From: Strigamia acuminata
Lineage: Eukaryota; Arthropoda; Chilopoda; Geophilomorpha; Linotaeniidae
Direction of reading: 5' to 3'
DNA: 64,000 nt
NCBI GenBank assembly: GCA_949358305.1
Contig: OX442314.1
Span: 51,160,581 to 51,224,580 of the forward strand
Position 1 is the stretch's first letter; each line of letters starts with the position of its first letter. The position numbers and the translations under genes were made by a program. This document shows, piece by piece, positions 10,474-19,348 of the stretch. The notes below the pieces were generated by a model. It searched no databases. It saw nothing but the letters and a program-made list of their open reading frames with translations, and was not told the DNA's origin.

Positions 10474-13400
10474 CTAATTGACCCCCTTGTTGCACAAATA
10501 ATTTTTGAATGACTCATCTTTGGTGTTATTCAACAATGCAGCCAATTCCTTGTTTGTACGGTGAAAGGTCGTCCCGTTGTCGCTGTACAATGTCTTTGGT
10601 AGTCCTCGGCGACTCACAAATCGTTCGAATGCGTCGATGAAATCAGGCGTGTTGAGCGAGGGCACCAATTCGAGATGCGCCGCTCGGATGTTGCCACAAG
10701 TAAACAGTGCAATGTATGCCTTTGTTTTACGCCCTCTGATGTACATGGGTCCCGCAAAGTCGACTCCCGTGACTGCAAACGGCTCGCAACGAGTAATTCT
10801 ATCGAATGGCAGCAATCCGGGTGATTCTTGCATTAATTTGCCTTGTATCTTCATGCACGTGACGCATCGACTTGATGTTGACTTCAAGGTTCTCCTTGCG
10901 GCCGGTGTCCAGTATGACTCTCTAAATTGGGCGAGCGTTGCTGCCAAGCCGCAGTGGAGAACTCCATTTGCATCAATGAATGGGTTGAGCAGCTTTAATT
11001 TGGATCCTGCCATCAATGGTTTCCCCTCGGTCAATTGTCTCATTTCTGCAGCGTAGTGTTGCTGCTGTGCGGCGATGATTAATTTCTGTTTTGCGTTCAC
11101 GAGTTCTTCTGCATTTAGAACTCCTTGTCGACGGTGTTCGCTGTCGGCTCTCTGTTTTGAGTTGTGTGCGAAACGATAGCACCAGGCCCACACTCGACAT
11201 GTGCGTAAATACGAGCTGGAAATTGGAAATGCAATTTTTTGATTATTTTGTTGAACTGCATTTGCATGGGTTTCTCCGCTTGGCGCCTCCTCTTCGTCAG
11301 CTTCACTGTCCAATTCGTCTGGGTCTATGGGTAATTTTATTTTATTATTTGGCCAGTTTTCTTGCTCTTCACTTAGCCATTTTGTCCCTTTCCACCACAG
11401 GTTGTCATTTATCAGTTCCGATGCGTTTATGCCTCTTGTCAGTCGGTCGGCTGGATTTTCCGGGCCCGCGACGTGTTTCCATGCTTTTACGTGTGATTTC
11501 TCTCTAATTTCGATCGCCCGGTTGTTTATGAACGTTGGTGGCCGCTTGGATGTGTTTGTTATCCAATGCATCTGACTGTCGGTCCCGTAATGGTATCGGT
11601 CGCAGTCCGTCACCTCCTTCAGTTGGTCCTTAAGTCGTACCGCGAGGAGGGCGCCCATCAGTTCCATTTTGGGCAGCGTCAGCTGTTTTACTGGAGCTAC
11701 TCTAGATTTGGAAAATGAAAAATTTATTATAATTAAATCTTCTTTCTTTCTGCGCATATAAGCCACTGCTCTCGGGCTGGCTTTGCAGAATATATGAAAT
11801 TCGTTTTCTTGACGTAGTTTAAATCCAATCCATCTTGGCAGTTTGACTTCTTTTAATTTGGGGATTTGATTTGCCCATTTTTTCCACGTTTCTTGAATTT
11901 CTTCATTTAATTCCTTGTTCCATGTCAAGTTTCTTAGCCACAAGGTTTGGAAAAAAATCTTTGCCGTAATGGTGAAGGGACTCGCGAATCCCAACGGGTC
12001 GAAAATCTGTGCTATTATGTGGATGACTTCTCGTTTGGTGATTCGCTTGGTTTCGACGTCGTCTGTAATTTCCACAGCAAGGCTTATTTGGTCTGTGTTT
12101 GGACTCAATCGTAATCCCAAAACTTTGGTCTCGTCGTCGTTCATCAGGTTGCAATTAGATGGGACTTCTTGTTTGGCGATTTCATAATTGTCAGCAAGCT
12201 CGTCTGGATTCACTGTCCACGGCAGCTGGACGGAATAATGGCTCCCTGTCCAGTTGATGGTTTGGTTAAATTTCTTAATTATTTTCTCATCTCGCGTGGC
12301 GGCCATTGATTCATGCTGGACTCCAATCGATTCAAGCTCCCAAAATTTGCGCAACAGGTCATCTGTAGAAGGAATAATGGTTATCGTATTAGCTTGCGTA
12401 GGCGACGCGGTGAGTTGTGTCCCCTGCGTCGTTTGGCCGTGCAGCGTCCAACCCAAAATCGTGTGTACAGCGGCCAAATTTTCTTCAATAAATTTGGAAC
12501 AACCCGTGGTGATCTTGTTATAATGGTCCACGCCGAGGAGAATGTCCACTTCGCTTGAATGTAAGGCGGCCTGTTTGCAATTCACTTGGATTCCCAAGTC
12601 TTTTAATTTGTCATTTAAGGCGCTGGTTGGAATTTCTGTCGGAGTGGTTGTGCACCGCGGCGTTTCAATTGCATCGATTAATATGGCTGGAGATGCTCCG
12701 TTGGCTGGTCGTATTTTCACCTGCACTCGGTTTCTCACTTCCATTTTGGGGTGCTGACCAAACGTGGCGAGGTTGATCTTTTCCGTTCCCAATTTTTTCA
12801 AATTTAATTTCTGGGCCACGTCAGCGCGAATAAATGTGCGCTGTGCTCCGCCGTCTATGTAGCAGACACCCTTGGTTTGCAGCTTCTCTCCGCTCAATTG
12901 TGCCATTTGGATCATCAAAAATTCAACAGCTGGTCGATTTACGTTGACAACTGTGTTTTGTTTGATTTCAGTCACCTCAATTTGTCTACCGGAACTTGAT
13001 TCGTTCGTTGCTGTCGATTTTGGCTTGGTGCACAAATATGTGTGGTGCTGCCCTTCACATCGATAGCACTTCATTGACGTGCGACACTCGTTGGTCGGGT
13101 GCGGTGTTCGTCCGAGGCATCGAAAACAAACGTTTTTTGCCTTTAATTTCTCCATTCGTTCTTCAGCGTTGAGTGGGCAGACTTTTCTGTCGTGGCTCTT
13201 TGACTCACAAAATTGGCAAGTCCTGACTGCAACTGACATCATTGATGCGGAACTTTCATAGACTCGTTTATCTCTCTTGTCAAATCGTTTCTTCTCTTTT
13301 TTGAAATTCGAGGAGTCCGGAACTGCATTTAATTTCGGTTGGGATTCAGTTGGCCTCGATTGATTTGCCATCATCTCGTATTGGGCCTCCTTGGTCACAA

Positions 13401-14289
13401 ATTCGTGCAGCCAGTTCATGAGACGAGGGACTGATCGCTCTGCAGCGTTCTCTCGGTCGTATTCACGCATCAGTGTACGTGGGATTGCTGTGGCCAGTGT
13501 GGGAAACAGCGTCCTTTGATATTCCTCGAGGCGCACATCGATGTTGCTCAAATTTTCGATGTTTATCTCGACGTGGCGGTGCAAATGCTGCAGTCCAGCG
13601 TGATCCTTCTCGTCCTTTACTGCAGGTAAAACGGATAAATTATTTATAAATCGATTTTCCAATAAAATTTTATCGCCATATTTCTTTTTTAAGCGATCAA
13701 CTGCGACCAAGTAATTTGGTACTGTTATTTCTAACGCTTTGATGTCATTCAAAGCGTCCCCGTGCAGATACGTGCGCAGGTAAAGCAATTTATTTATATT
13801 GTCCAACTGTGTGTCGTCTCCATATTGCACGCTAAATGTTTTCCAGAACCCACTCCAATCCTCTGGCCGCCTACCGTCAAATTTTGGCACTTCCAACGGT
13901 TTTCTTTTTATCGAATTGTTAATTGTTGGTATTATGGCTTGATTCAATTGTAGCGGTAAATTTTGAGGCACAATGGGTTGAACTGGATAATTTTGAGTGG
14001 TGTACGTCATAATGGCGGCTCTAGTTGATGCAGCGCGGTCCTCTATGGCGTCGATCGCGTTGCTCACCTCGTCCACCTCAAGGTCACTTTTTGCCAAGTC
14101 CATGGCCAAATCACTGGCTTTTGTGACGCGGAGCATTTTCCCCGCCAGTTGATCTGTCCAGATGCTGAGCACGTCTTTGGTCACCACCGGCACGCCAGCA
14201 AAGGCAGTTGTAATGGCGGCCATTAATGTCTCTGCAGCCTGGATGGCTGTGGTCAAGGCCCTTCTCTTCAATTCAAATTTCGGAGGCAT
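10474..14289 (-). CDS. BEL/Pao Gag-Pol polyprotein with internal deletions
   Basis: The protein is 1271 residues from the first ATG (14289). The open frame extends upstream into the LTR but has no ATG there. Visible parts are a BEL-type Gag (130-290, with PKFDGRRPEDWSGFW), three zinc-knuckle-like clusters (358-371, 388-402, 408-420), a retropepsin-like protease with DGG (479-481) where D-S/T-G is usual, and the N-terminal edge of RT (YSVQLPW, to about 707). The RT core with its catalytic Asp box is missing, and the frame rejoins at KVLGLRLSP. RNase H (828-951) has Lys at 836 where the family has the first catalytic Asp (FCDASPRA). The integrase lacks its His pair (gap near 10950), keeps C1142/C1145, D1177 and D1237, then stops before the catalytic Glu. 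The two internal gaps are in frame. It cannot reverse-transcribe or integrate itself; Gag may still work. Confidence 0.88.
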   Translation of the reverse strand: MPPKFELKRRALTTAIQAAETLMAAITTAFAGVPVVTKDVLSIWTDQLAGKMLRVTKASDLAMDLAKSDLEVDEVSNAIDAIEDRAASTRAAIMTYTTQNYPVQPIVPQNLPLQLNQAIIPTINNSIKRKPLEVPKFDGRRPEDWSGFWKTFSVQYGDDTQLDNINKLLYLRTYLHGDALNDIKALEITVPNYLVAVDRLKKKYGDKILLENRFINNLSVLPAVKDEKDHAGLQHLHRHVEINIENLSNIDVRLEEYQRTLFPTLATAIPRTLMREYDRENAAERSVPRLMNWLHEFVTKEAQYEMMANQSRPTESQPKLNAVPDSSNFKKEKKRFDKRDKRVYESSASMMSVAVRTCQFCESKSHDRKVCPLNAEERMEKLKAKNVCFRCLGRTPHPTNECRTSMKCYRCEGQHHTYLCTKPKSTATNESSSGRQIEVTEIKQNTVVNVNRPAVEFLMIQMAQLSGEKLQTKGVCYIDGGAQRTFIRADVAQKLNLKKLGTEKINLATFGQHPKMEVRNRVQVKIRPANGASPAILIDAIETPRCTTTPTEIPTSALNDKLKDLGIQVNCKQAALHSSEVDILLGVDHYNKITTGCSKFIEENLAAVHTILGWTLHGQTTQGTQLTASPTQANTITIIPSTDDLLRKFWELESIGVQHESMAATRDEKIIKKFNQTINWTGSHYSVQLPWTVNPDELADNYEIAKQEVPSNCNLMNDDETKVLGLRLSPNTDQISLAVEITDDVETKRITKREVIHIIAQIFDPLGFASPFTITAKIFFQTLWLRNLTWNKELNEEIQETWKKWANQIPKLKEVKLPRWIGFKLRQENEFHIFCKASPRAVAYMRRKKEDLIIINFSFSKSRVAPVKQLTLPKMELMGALLAVRLKDQLKEVTDCDRYHYGTDSQMHWITNTSKRPPTFINNRAIEIREKSHVKAWKHVAGPENPADRLTRGINASELINDNLWWKGTKWLSEEQENWPNNKIKLPIDPDELDSEADEEEAPSGETHANAVQQNNQKIAFPISSSYLRTCRVWAWCYRFAHNSKQRADSEHRRQGVLNAEELVNAKQKLIIAAQQQHYAAEMRQLTEGKPLMAGSKLKLLNPFIDANGVLHCGLAATLAQFRESYWTPAARRTLKSTSSRCVTCMKIQGKLMQESPGLLPFDRITRCEPFAVTGVDFAGPMYIRGRKTKAYIALFTCGNIRAAHLELVPSLNTPDFIDAFERFVSRRGLPKTLYSDNGTTFHRTNKELAALLNNTKDESFKNYLCNKGVN

Positions 14290-14313
14290 TTTTTTACTTG
14301 CAGTTTGGGGTAC

Positions 14314-14331
14314 TCCCGGGTTTCGGCACCA
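14314..14331 (-). other. BEL primer-binding site, tRNA-Phe
   Basis: The + strand text TCCCGGGTTTCGGCACCA is, as far as I remember the tRNA, an exact 18-base match to the 3' end of eukaryotic tRNA-Phe including CCA. It lies three bases from the 5' LTR. This is the minus-strand primer site. Confidence 0.85.
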
Positions 14332-14334
14332 AAA

Positions 14335-14909
14335 TGTTGATTCCAATCGCTTTTAGTTGGTCTTCTAAAGTCTCTGGCTTCTTTGTAATGTGTTTGAAAA
14401 TATGTTGCAAGTTGAAATAAAGAGACGTGTTGCCAATATGAATTTTGTACACTCACTGGGGTTAAACTTTATTGTCTTCAAAAAGATATATACAAAAACG
14501 CTCCTATTGGAGCACCACTAATCCGATAATTGGCTTCAGCTGCATTCCTAGAAGGAGAGCTGAAGCCAGGTCATGTGACAATAATCTAACCCTCTTTAAA
14601 TAAAAGGTTAATGACACTAAATTGTAAATAAACAAATAAAAAACATAATAAATGGAAATATTAAATATCAAATCAAAAAATATGGAAATTAGCAAATAAA
14701 GACACTAAAATATTATAATAAGAATTAATAAGAACAAATATCAAATAGAAAACATTATTAAATCAAGGTTTACAAAATAGCAATAATAATGGCACATTAA
14801 AGGGAATGTGCACCCAAATTAAAATGTTATGAAATCAAAATACAAAAATATCAAATAAAATGACACATTAAAGGGAATGTGAACCTGAGGTAAAACGCCA
14901 GTTTTCACA
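14335..14909 (-). repeat. BEL 5' LTR (575 bp)
   Basis: Same length and apparently the same sequence as 9869-10443. It contains the promoter side of the element. It is followed by the target duplication AATTG at 14910-14914. Confidence 0.93.
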
Positions 14910-16099
14910 AATTGTTTATTCGGTGATGAATTGTCAGTTTTATGTTATTTTGCAGTGTTTTATTTTGGTGTGTTTATTTGTAGAGTAAAACCATTTTGCT
15001 TTCTGTTTTTGTAGAAAAGATTTTTTTTTAAATTTTATACATAATGTAATTAAATTCTAAACGTTTTGTTTTCTGTATAATAAGATTAGGTTTGCACATA
15101 CTCTGCTAGCATGCTGAAAAGCAATCAATTTCATCAATTAAATCAACATCTAAAATAAAATGAAACAAAATAAAAATATTTTATATTGATAAATTGTTAA
15201 TATTTTATTTTAATTTTAGATTTGGATAACCAACACGAGTAGAACAAAAATGGACAAAGTTCACAGGATTTTTGGTGATTTATGAAATTAATAAATTATT
15301 TTAACTTTTCATTTTGAAAATCATTTTTAACAAAAATTAATTTGATTTCAAACAAGAAACTTGCTTTGTAAGTTCAAATATGTCCCCAGACGAGATCTTG
15401 TACGAGACCAATACAAAAAAAAACGAGATATATTTGAGTGATAATGTGATCGATTTTACAATAAAAATCAACAATTTCTTTTAAAACGTACTACATAATT
15501 TAGCTTTATTCTTTTAATTTTCGCATATTCATATATGTTTCACGGTAATGTGAAAGAAAATAAAATTTTTTTAGGGTAAAAACTTTTTTTAAAAGGTTTA
15601 ATTAAATTATTAAATTATTTTTGGTTTGTTTCTAGCCTAGAATCCGATTCGGAGAATTCATCTCATGTAAGGACGAAATATCTAAACAAACTAAAGGAAT
15701 AGGAAAATAATTAATTGCCAGACAACGTTGCAATATGTAGTTAAAAATATGACTTTAATGCTGGATTTTGACAAAAAACTGAGAGAGTTTATTTCAACTT
15801 GGACCAATAGCCGAAAATATGCCGAAAATGCCAAAAGCAGGCGCAAATGATCAAACTATGTAAAGAAATGTGAATAAAACCAATTTATAAATTTACAAAA
15901 ACGTATTTATTTATTTATTTATTTTTGCAATAAACTTGATTTAAAATGTTAATAATCACGCGTAATCAGCTATCTCGTAGTTTTCCAGTCCGCTCCACCA
16001 CCATTTGTAATTGTAGTTGCAGTTCCAGTTCCGGTGGAGGATGAAAACGATGAATTCTTGAGAGCAAGAGCAAGAGCAGGGAGCAGGGATTGGGCATTG

Positions 16100-16182
16100 T
16101 GACGTCATATTTGTTACTCGTTCCAGAGTTAGCATTGGATAGTTTTGAAGAGTTAGGATAAAAATGTTATATTATTATATAA
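16100..16182 (+). promoter_or_regulatory. Promoter-like module of U2 (CRE and TATA)
   Basis: The perfect palindrome TGACGTCA (16100-16107) lies about 70 bases before TATATAAGG (TATATAA at 16176-16182). The pair recurs in U3, U4, U5 and U6. The spacing fits an RNA polymerase II promoter reading toward the gene segment about 2 kb downstream. No transcript evidence is available. Confidence 0.4.
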
Positions 16183-18292
16183 GGGGTATTGGTCTATATG
16201 TATCCGTGTACTGGGTATATATAGTACAGGTCATATAAGGGCGAGTGGCTGGGACAGGCCTGTGCCATTTCATGTCGTGAGCTGGTGCGGTGAATATCCG
16301 GTGAAAGAAAAATGGCGCGATCCGAAACGAGAGAGAGAGAGAGAGGGAGAGACAGTTGGTTTTCACGTTTGAGTGTGTTGTTTCATTTGATTTCTATTGT
16401 TAGCTGGTGATTTCTATTGTTGGCTAGAGAGATGAGATGTGCGATCGACGGCGATCGACGGCGATCGACGGCGATCGAGGCGAGGCGAGGCGAGGCACGT
16501 ACGGGTTTGTTTGAGACAAATTTCCGACAAATTCCTTGATTTCAGACGAATTTCAAATAATTTTCAAAAATTTTTGAGAAATTTCAACTACTTTTCAAAT
16601 TTTTGCACATTTATTGCAATTTTGCCTAAAAATGTAGACATAACTGCTGAAATTTGTCTAAAAAAAACCAAAATTCCTCAAAAATTAGTTGAAATTTGTG
16701 AAAAAAAACCAAAATTCCTCAAAATTTAGTTGAAATTTGTGAAAAATAACAATAAAATTGCTCAAAAATTAGTTGAAATTTGTGAAAAATAAGAAAAATG
16801 CTCAAAAATTAGTTGAAATTTGTGAAAAATAAGAAAATTCCTCAAGGTTTTGAAATTTTGGAAAACTAGCTGAAATTCGTCTGAAATAAATTTGCGTAAA
16901 ATTAGTCTCAAGCTTGTCTCAAATCTGACAAATATTGCCAAAAATTCAACGAAATTTGCAAAAATCAAGCAAAAATTCCTTGAAATTTGACAAATATTGC
17001 CAAAAATTGTCAAAAATGTGACAAAAAATCCTTGAAATTTGTCAAATATTGCCAAAAATTCCATGAAATTTGCAAAAATCAGGCAAAAATTCCTTGAAAT
17101 TTGTCAAATATTGCCAAAAATCTGTTGAAATTTGCAAAATCTGTTGAAATTTTCAAAATCTGTTGAAATTTTCAAAATCTGCTGAAATTCCTTGAATTTT
17201 GTCAAAAATGTGGCAAAATATTGCCAAAAAGCGGTGATAATTTAATTTAATTTAATTTAATTTAATTTAATTTAATTTAACAAAAATCTGATGAAATTAT
17301 GTGATATAAAAATTTATTCTCGAAATTTCTTTCTCAAAGGTTTGTTAATCTGTCCAATAATTTTTCGAAATTACCTAACGTTTCCTTAACCTAACCTAAC
17401 TCGTCTACGCACCTCCGTTTGCGCACCCGCGCACTATTGGAGACCCGCGTATCTCCAACGACCCGCCGACCAACGTTGACCCGCGCACTATTGGAGACCC
17501 TCGCATCGCCAAAAGACCCGCCGACCAACGTTGACCCGCGCACTATTGGAGACCCGCTGTCTAATGGAGCACGTAGAAACGGCCGAGTAGTGTTTTCTGA
17601 ATGATTAATTCGGACATCGACAATAACTCCCAAGTGAAAAGCAATTAAGGGATCTGAAAGATTAAATCAATTTGGAAAAGTAATTTATTGCCGTAGAAAT
17701 TAAGTCAAGAAATGTTATACGATAGACCCACCCGTCTTTCTTTTTTCTTCAAATACTGTACTGACAAAAAACGAAACATTACTTTTTTATATTTAACACT
17801 TTTGTAGCCGAATAAATGACATTTTTCACAAAAAAAAAAATGACAATTTTGACAAAAAAAATGACAATTTTGACCAAAAAAATGACAATTTTGACCAAAA
17901 AAATGACAATTTTGACCAAAAAAATGACAATTTTGACAAAAAAATGACAATTTTGACCAATAAAAATCCCAATTTTGACCACGCGTTGGTTTTTAATTGG
18001 TTTACGACGAGTTTGATTAGTTCTGCGCACGAGAATGCTGAAAACCATATCAGAAATCAGGATTTTCTTAGCTAAATAATCGATTACTCATTCTGGTCGC
18101 TCCTTCTGATCGTTTAGCACCTGTTGGTCTACGTCAGGATTTTTGCCGGGATTTTCAGTGATTAATGGCCGAAAACGTGGAAATATCACCCGCGGAATGT
18201 GCTTGTGCGCAGCCGGCGCCGTCCGACGAAAACGTCGATCCTCGTCGGTTGTTTCTGGAAGAAATAAGTAAAAACACGGACGAATTAACCTT

Positions 18293-19312
18293 TGTCGCGC
18301 TCAACTCTAACCGTCGCTAACTCGTGGGTTGATTACTTAATTCGACTAACTCACTACCGCTTTGCTCAAGCGGTTTACCCAAAGAAATGATTACACAGAT
18401 ATAAAAGGTAAAATATAATATAGATTTATTCTGTGGGACAATGTACAGATATATCTTATATATATATATATATAAAAGGTAGGTAAAAGGTAAATCGGAA
18501 TGGGTGAAGGGAAATGGAAAGGTAAAGGTATGATGAAAGCTGGCTGGAATCGGCGAGGTCGTCTGTTGTCTCGGTCGTGTCCAAGATGGCGTCCTCGTTG
18601 TGGCAACGTGGTGTCGTCTTGGGCCGGCGTGGCAATATGGCGTCCTCGGCTCGTCTCTGGCTGGTCCTTCGGGCTCACGCTGGTCGGGCGCGAGTGAATG
18701 CTTAGTTAAAAGGCTTACTTCGGGCTGTTGTCTAGGTTTTTGTGTGGTGTCCGGCGATCACACAGCGGCGGACTCTTCTGGCTCCCGGCGGTCACACAGC
18801 GGCGGGAACGCTCGTCGTGGTTTTACTGCAGTTTAGGCTTGTGCGACCGTTTGTCTGCACAACTCGCTAAACTGGAGTGGTTTTTACTATTTCTAGCTGG
18901 TGTGCTAAAATAGTGTGGTAATCTTATCTCGCAGGTTACTCTGCGGAGTTTGACACTGACCAAACGTACTCACGGTAAATTGTCCTTTGTCCTTGGTCAA
19001 TCCCAGTATATTTACTTGGGCCTGATCTTGTAGGACGACGGGTTTTACGTGTGTTTCTCGTTTGATGGTTGTGTTGGTTCTGCCCGCTCAGTGCAAGGCA
19101 CATTCCTTTGCACAAAGCGGGGTTGACAGGTGACCGGAATCACCCAATGGTGGGGTGGACGAGCCATCCCCACTCCCTCAGGGCAGACGCCTGTCCATTG
19201 ACTAGATGTCAATGCACTGAGGGAAGGGAGACGCGCTTGCGGCTCCCCTTACACCCGAAACGAGGTCACGAGAGAAACTCTTCGTTGACCCCGGTCCAGT
19301 CGGGTCACAACA
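18293..19312 (-). repeat. Gypsy-2a 3' LTR (1020 bp)
   Basis: TGTCGCGCTC to GTCACAACA on the + strand. It contains a TA microsatellite near 18455-18475, two direct copies of TCACACAGCGGCGG (near 18755 and 18790), a 7-bp hairpin ACCGCTT/AAGCGGT near 18354, and a folded block at its transcription-start side (19087-19307) with a three-way junction. Confidence 0.93.
19174..19224 (-). other. Three-way-junction fold in gypsy-2 LTR (3' copy of 2a)
   Basis: The outer stem TCCCTCA/TGAGGGA (19174-19180 with 19218-19224) encloses two hairpins: GGGCAG-ACGC-CTGTCC (19181-19196, one G-T pair) and ATTGAC-TAGAT-GTCAAT (19197-19213). Further hairpins flank it at 19087-19112, 19150-19173 and 19284-19307. The same sequence occurs in the other three gypsy-2 LTRs, at 31661-31711, 36950-37000 and 49437-49487. 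Folding is by eye. Confidence 0.65.
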
Positions 19313-19323
19313 CTTCCCCCTCC
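19313..19323 (-). other. Gypsy-2a polypurine tract
   Basis: On the - strand GGAGGGGGAAG directly precedes the 3' LTR (TGTTGTGACC). This is the plus-strand primer position expected for the element. Confidence 0.8.
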
Positions 19324-19348
19324 GAGCTCAGACCGTGGGGCTGAGCGA

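Larger units (their letters stand above)
9869..14909 (-). mobile_element. BEL/Pao LTR retrotransposon, internally deleted
   Basis: The element is 5041 bp with two 575-bp LTRs that look identical by eye, flanked by a 5-bp target duplication AATTG (9864-9868 and 14910-14914). It interrupts the 3' flank of the U1 gene copy; other units read GAATTGTTTATTCGG there without a break. The order is LTR, PBS, one long ORF, polypurine tract, LTR. The ORF is of BEL/Pao type but lacks the RT core and much of the integrase, so it needs proteins from another copy. LTR identity and the clean target duplication point to recent insertion. Confidence 0.95.

Noticed and set aside
14290-14346. Upstream extension of the BEL ORF into the PBS and LTR
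   Set aside because: There is no ATG; the first ATG is at 14289. The same reasoning moved the Gag starts of gypsy-2 to 30707 and 48487 and the ORF3 starts to 22114 and 39890.
17830-17980. Regular 21-bp repeats considered as a CRISPR array or a FGQNCHF repeat protein
   Set aside because: There are no unique spacers, the context is a eukaryotic satellite, and the peptide is just the repeat translated.
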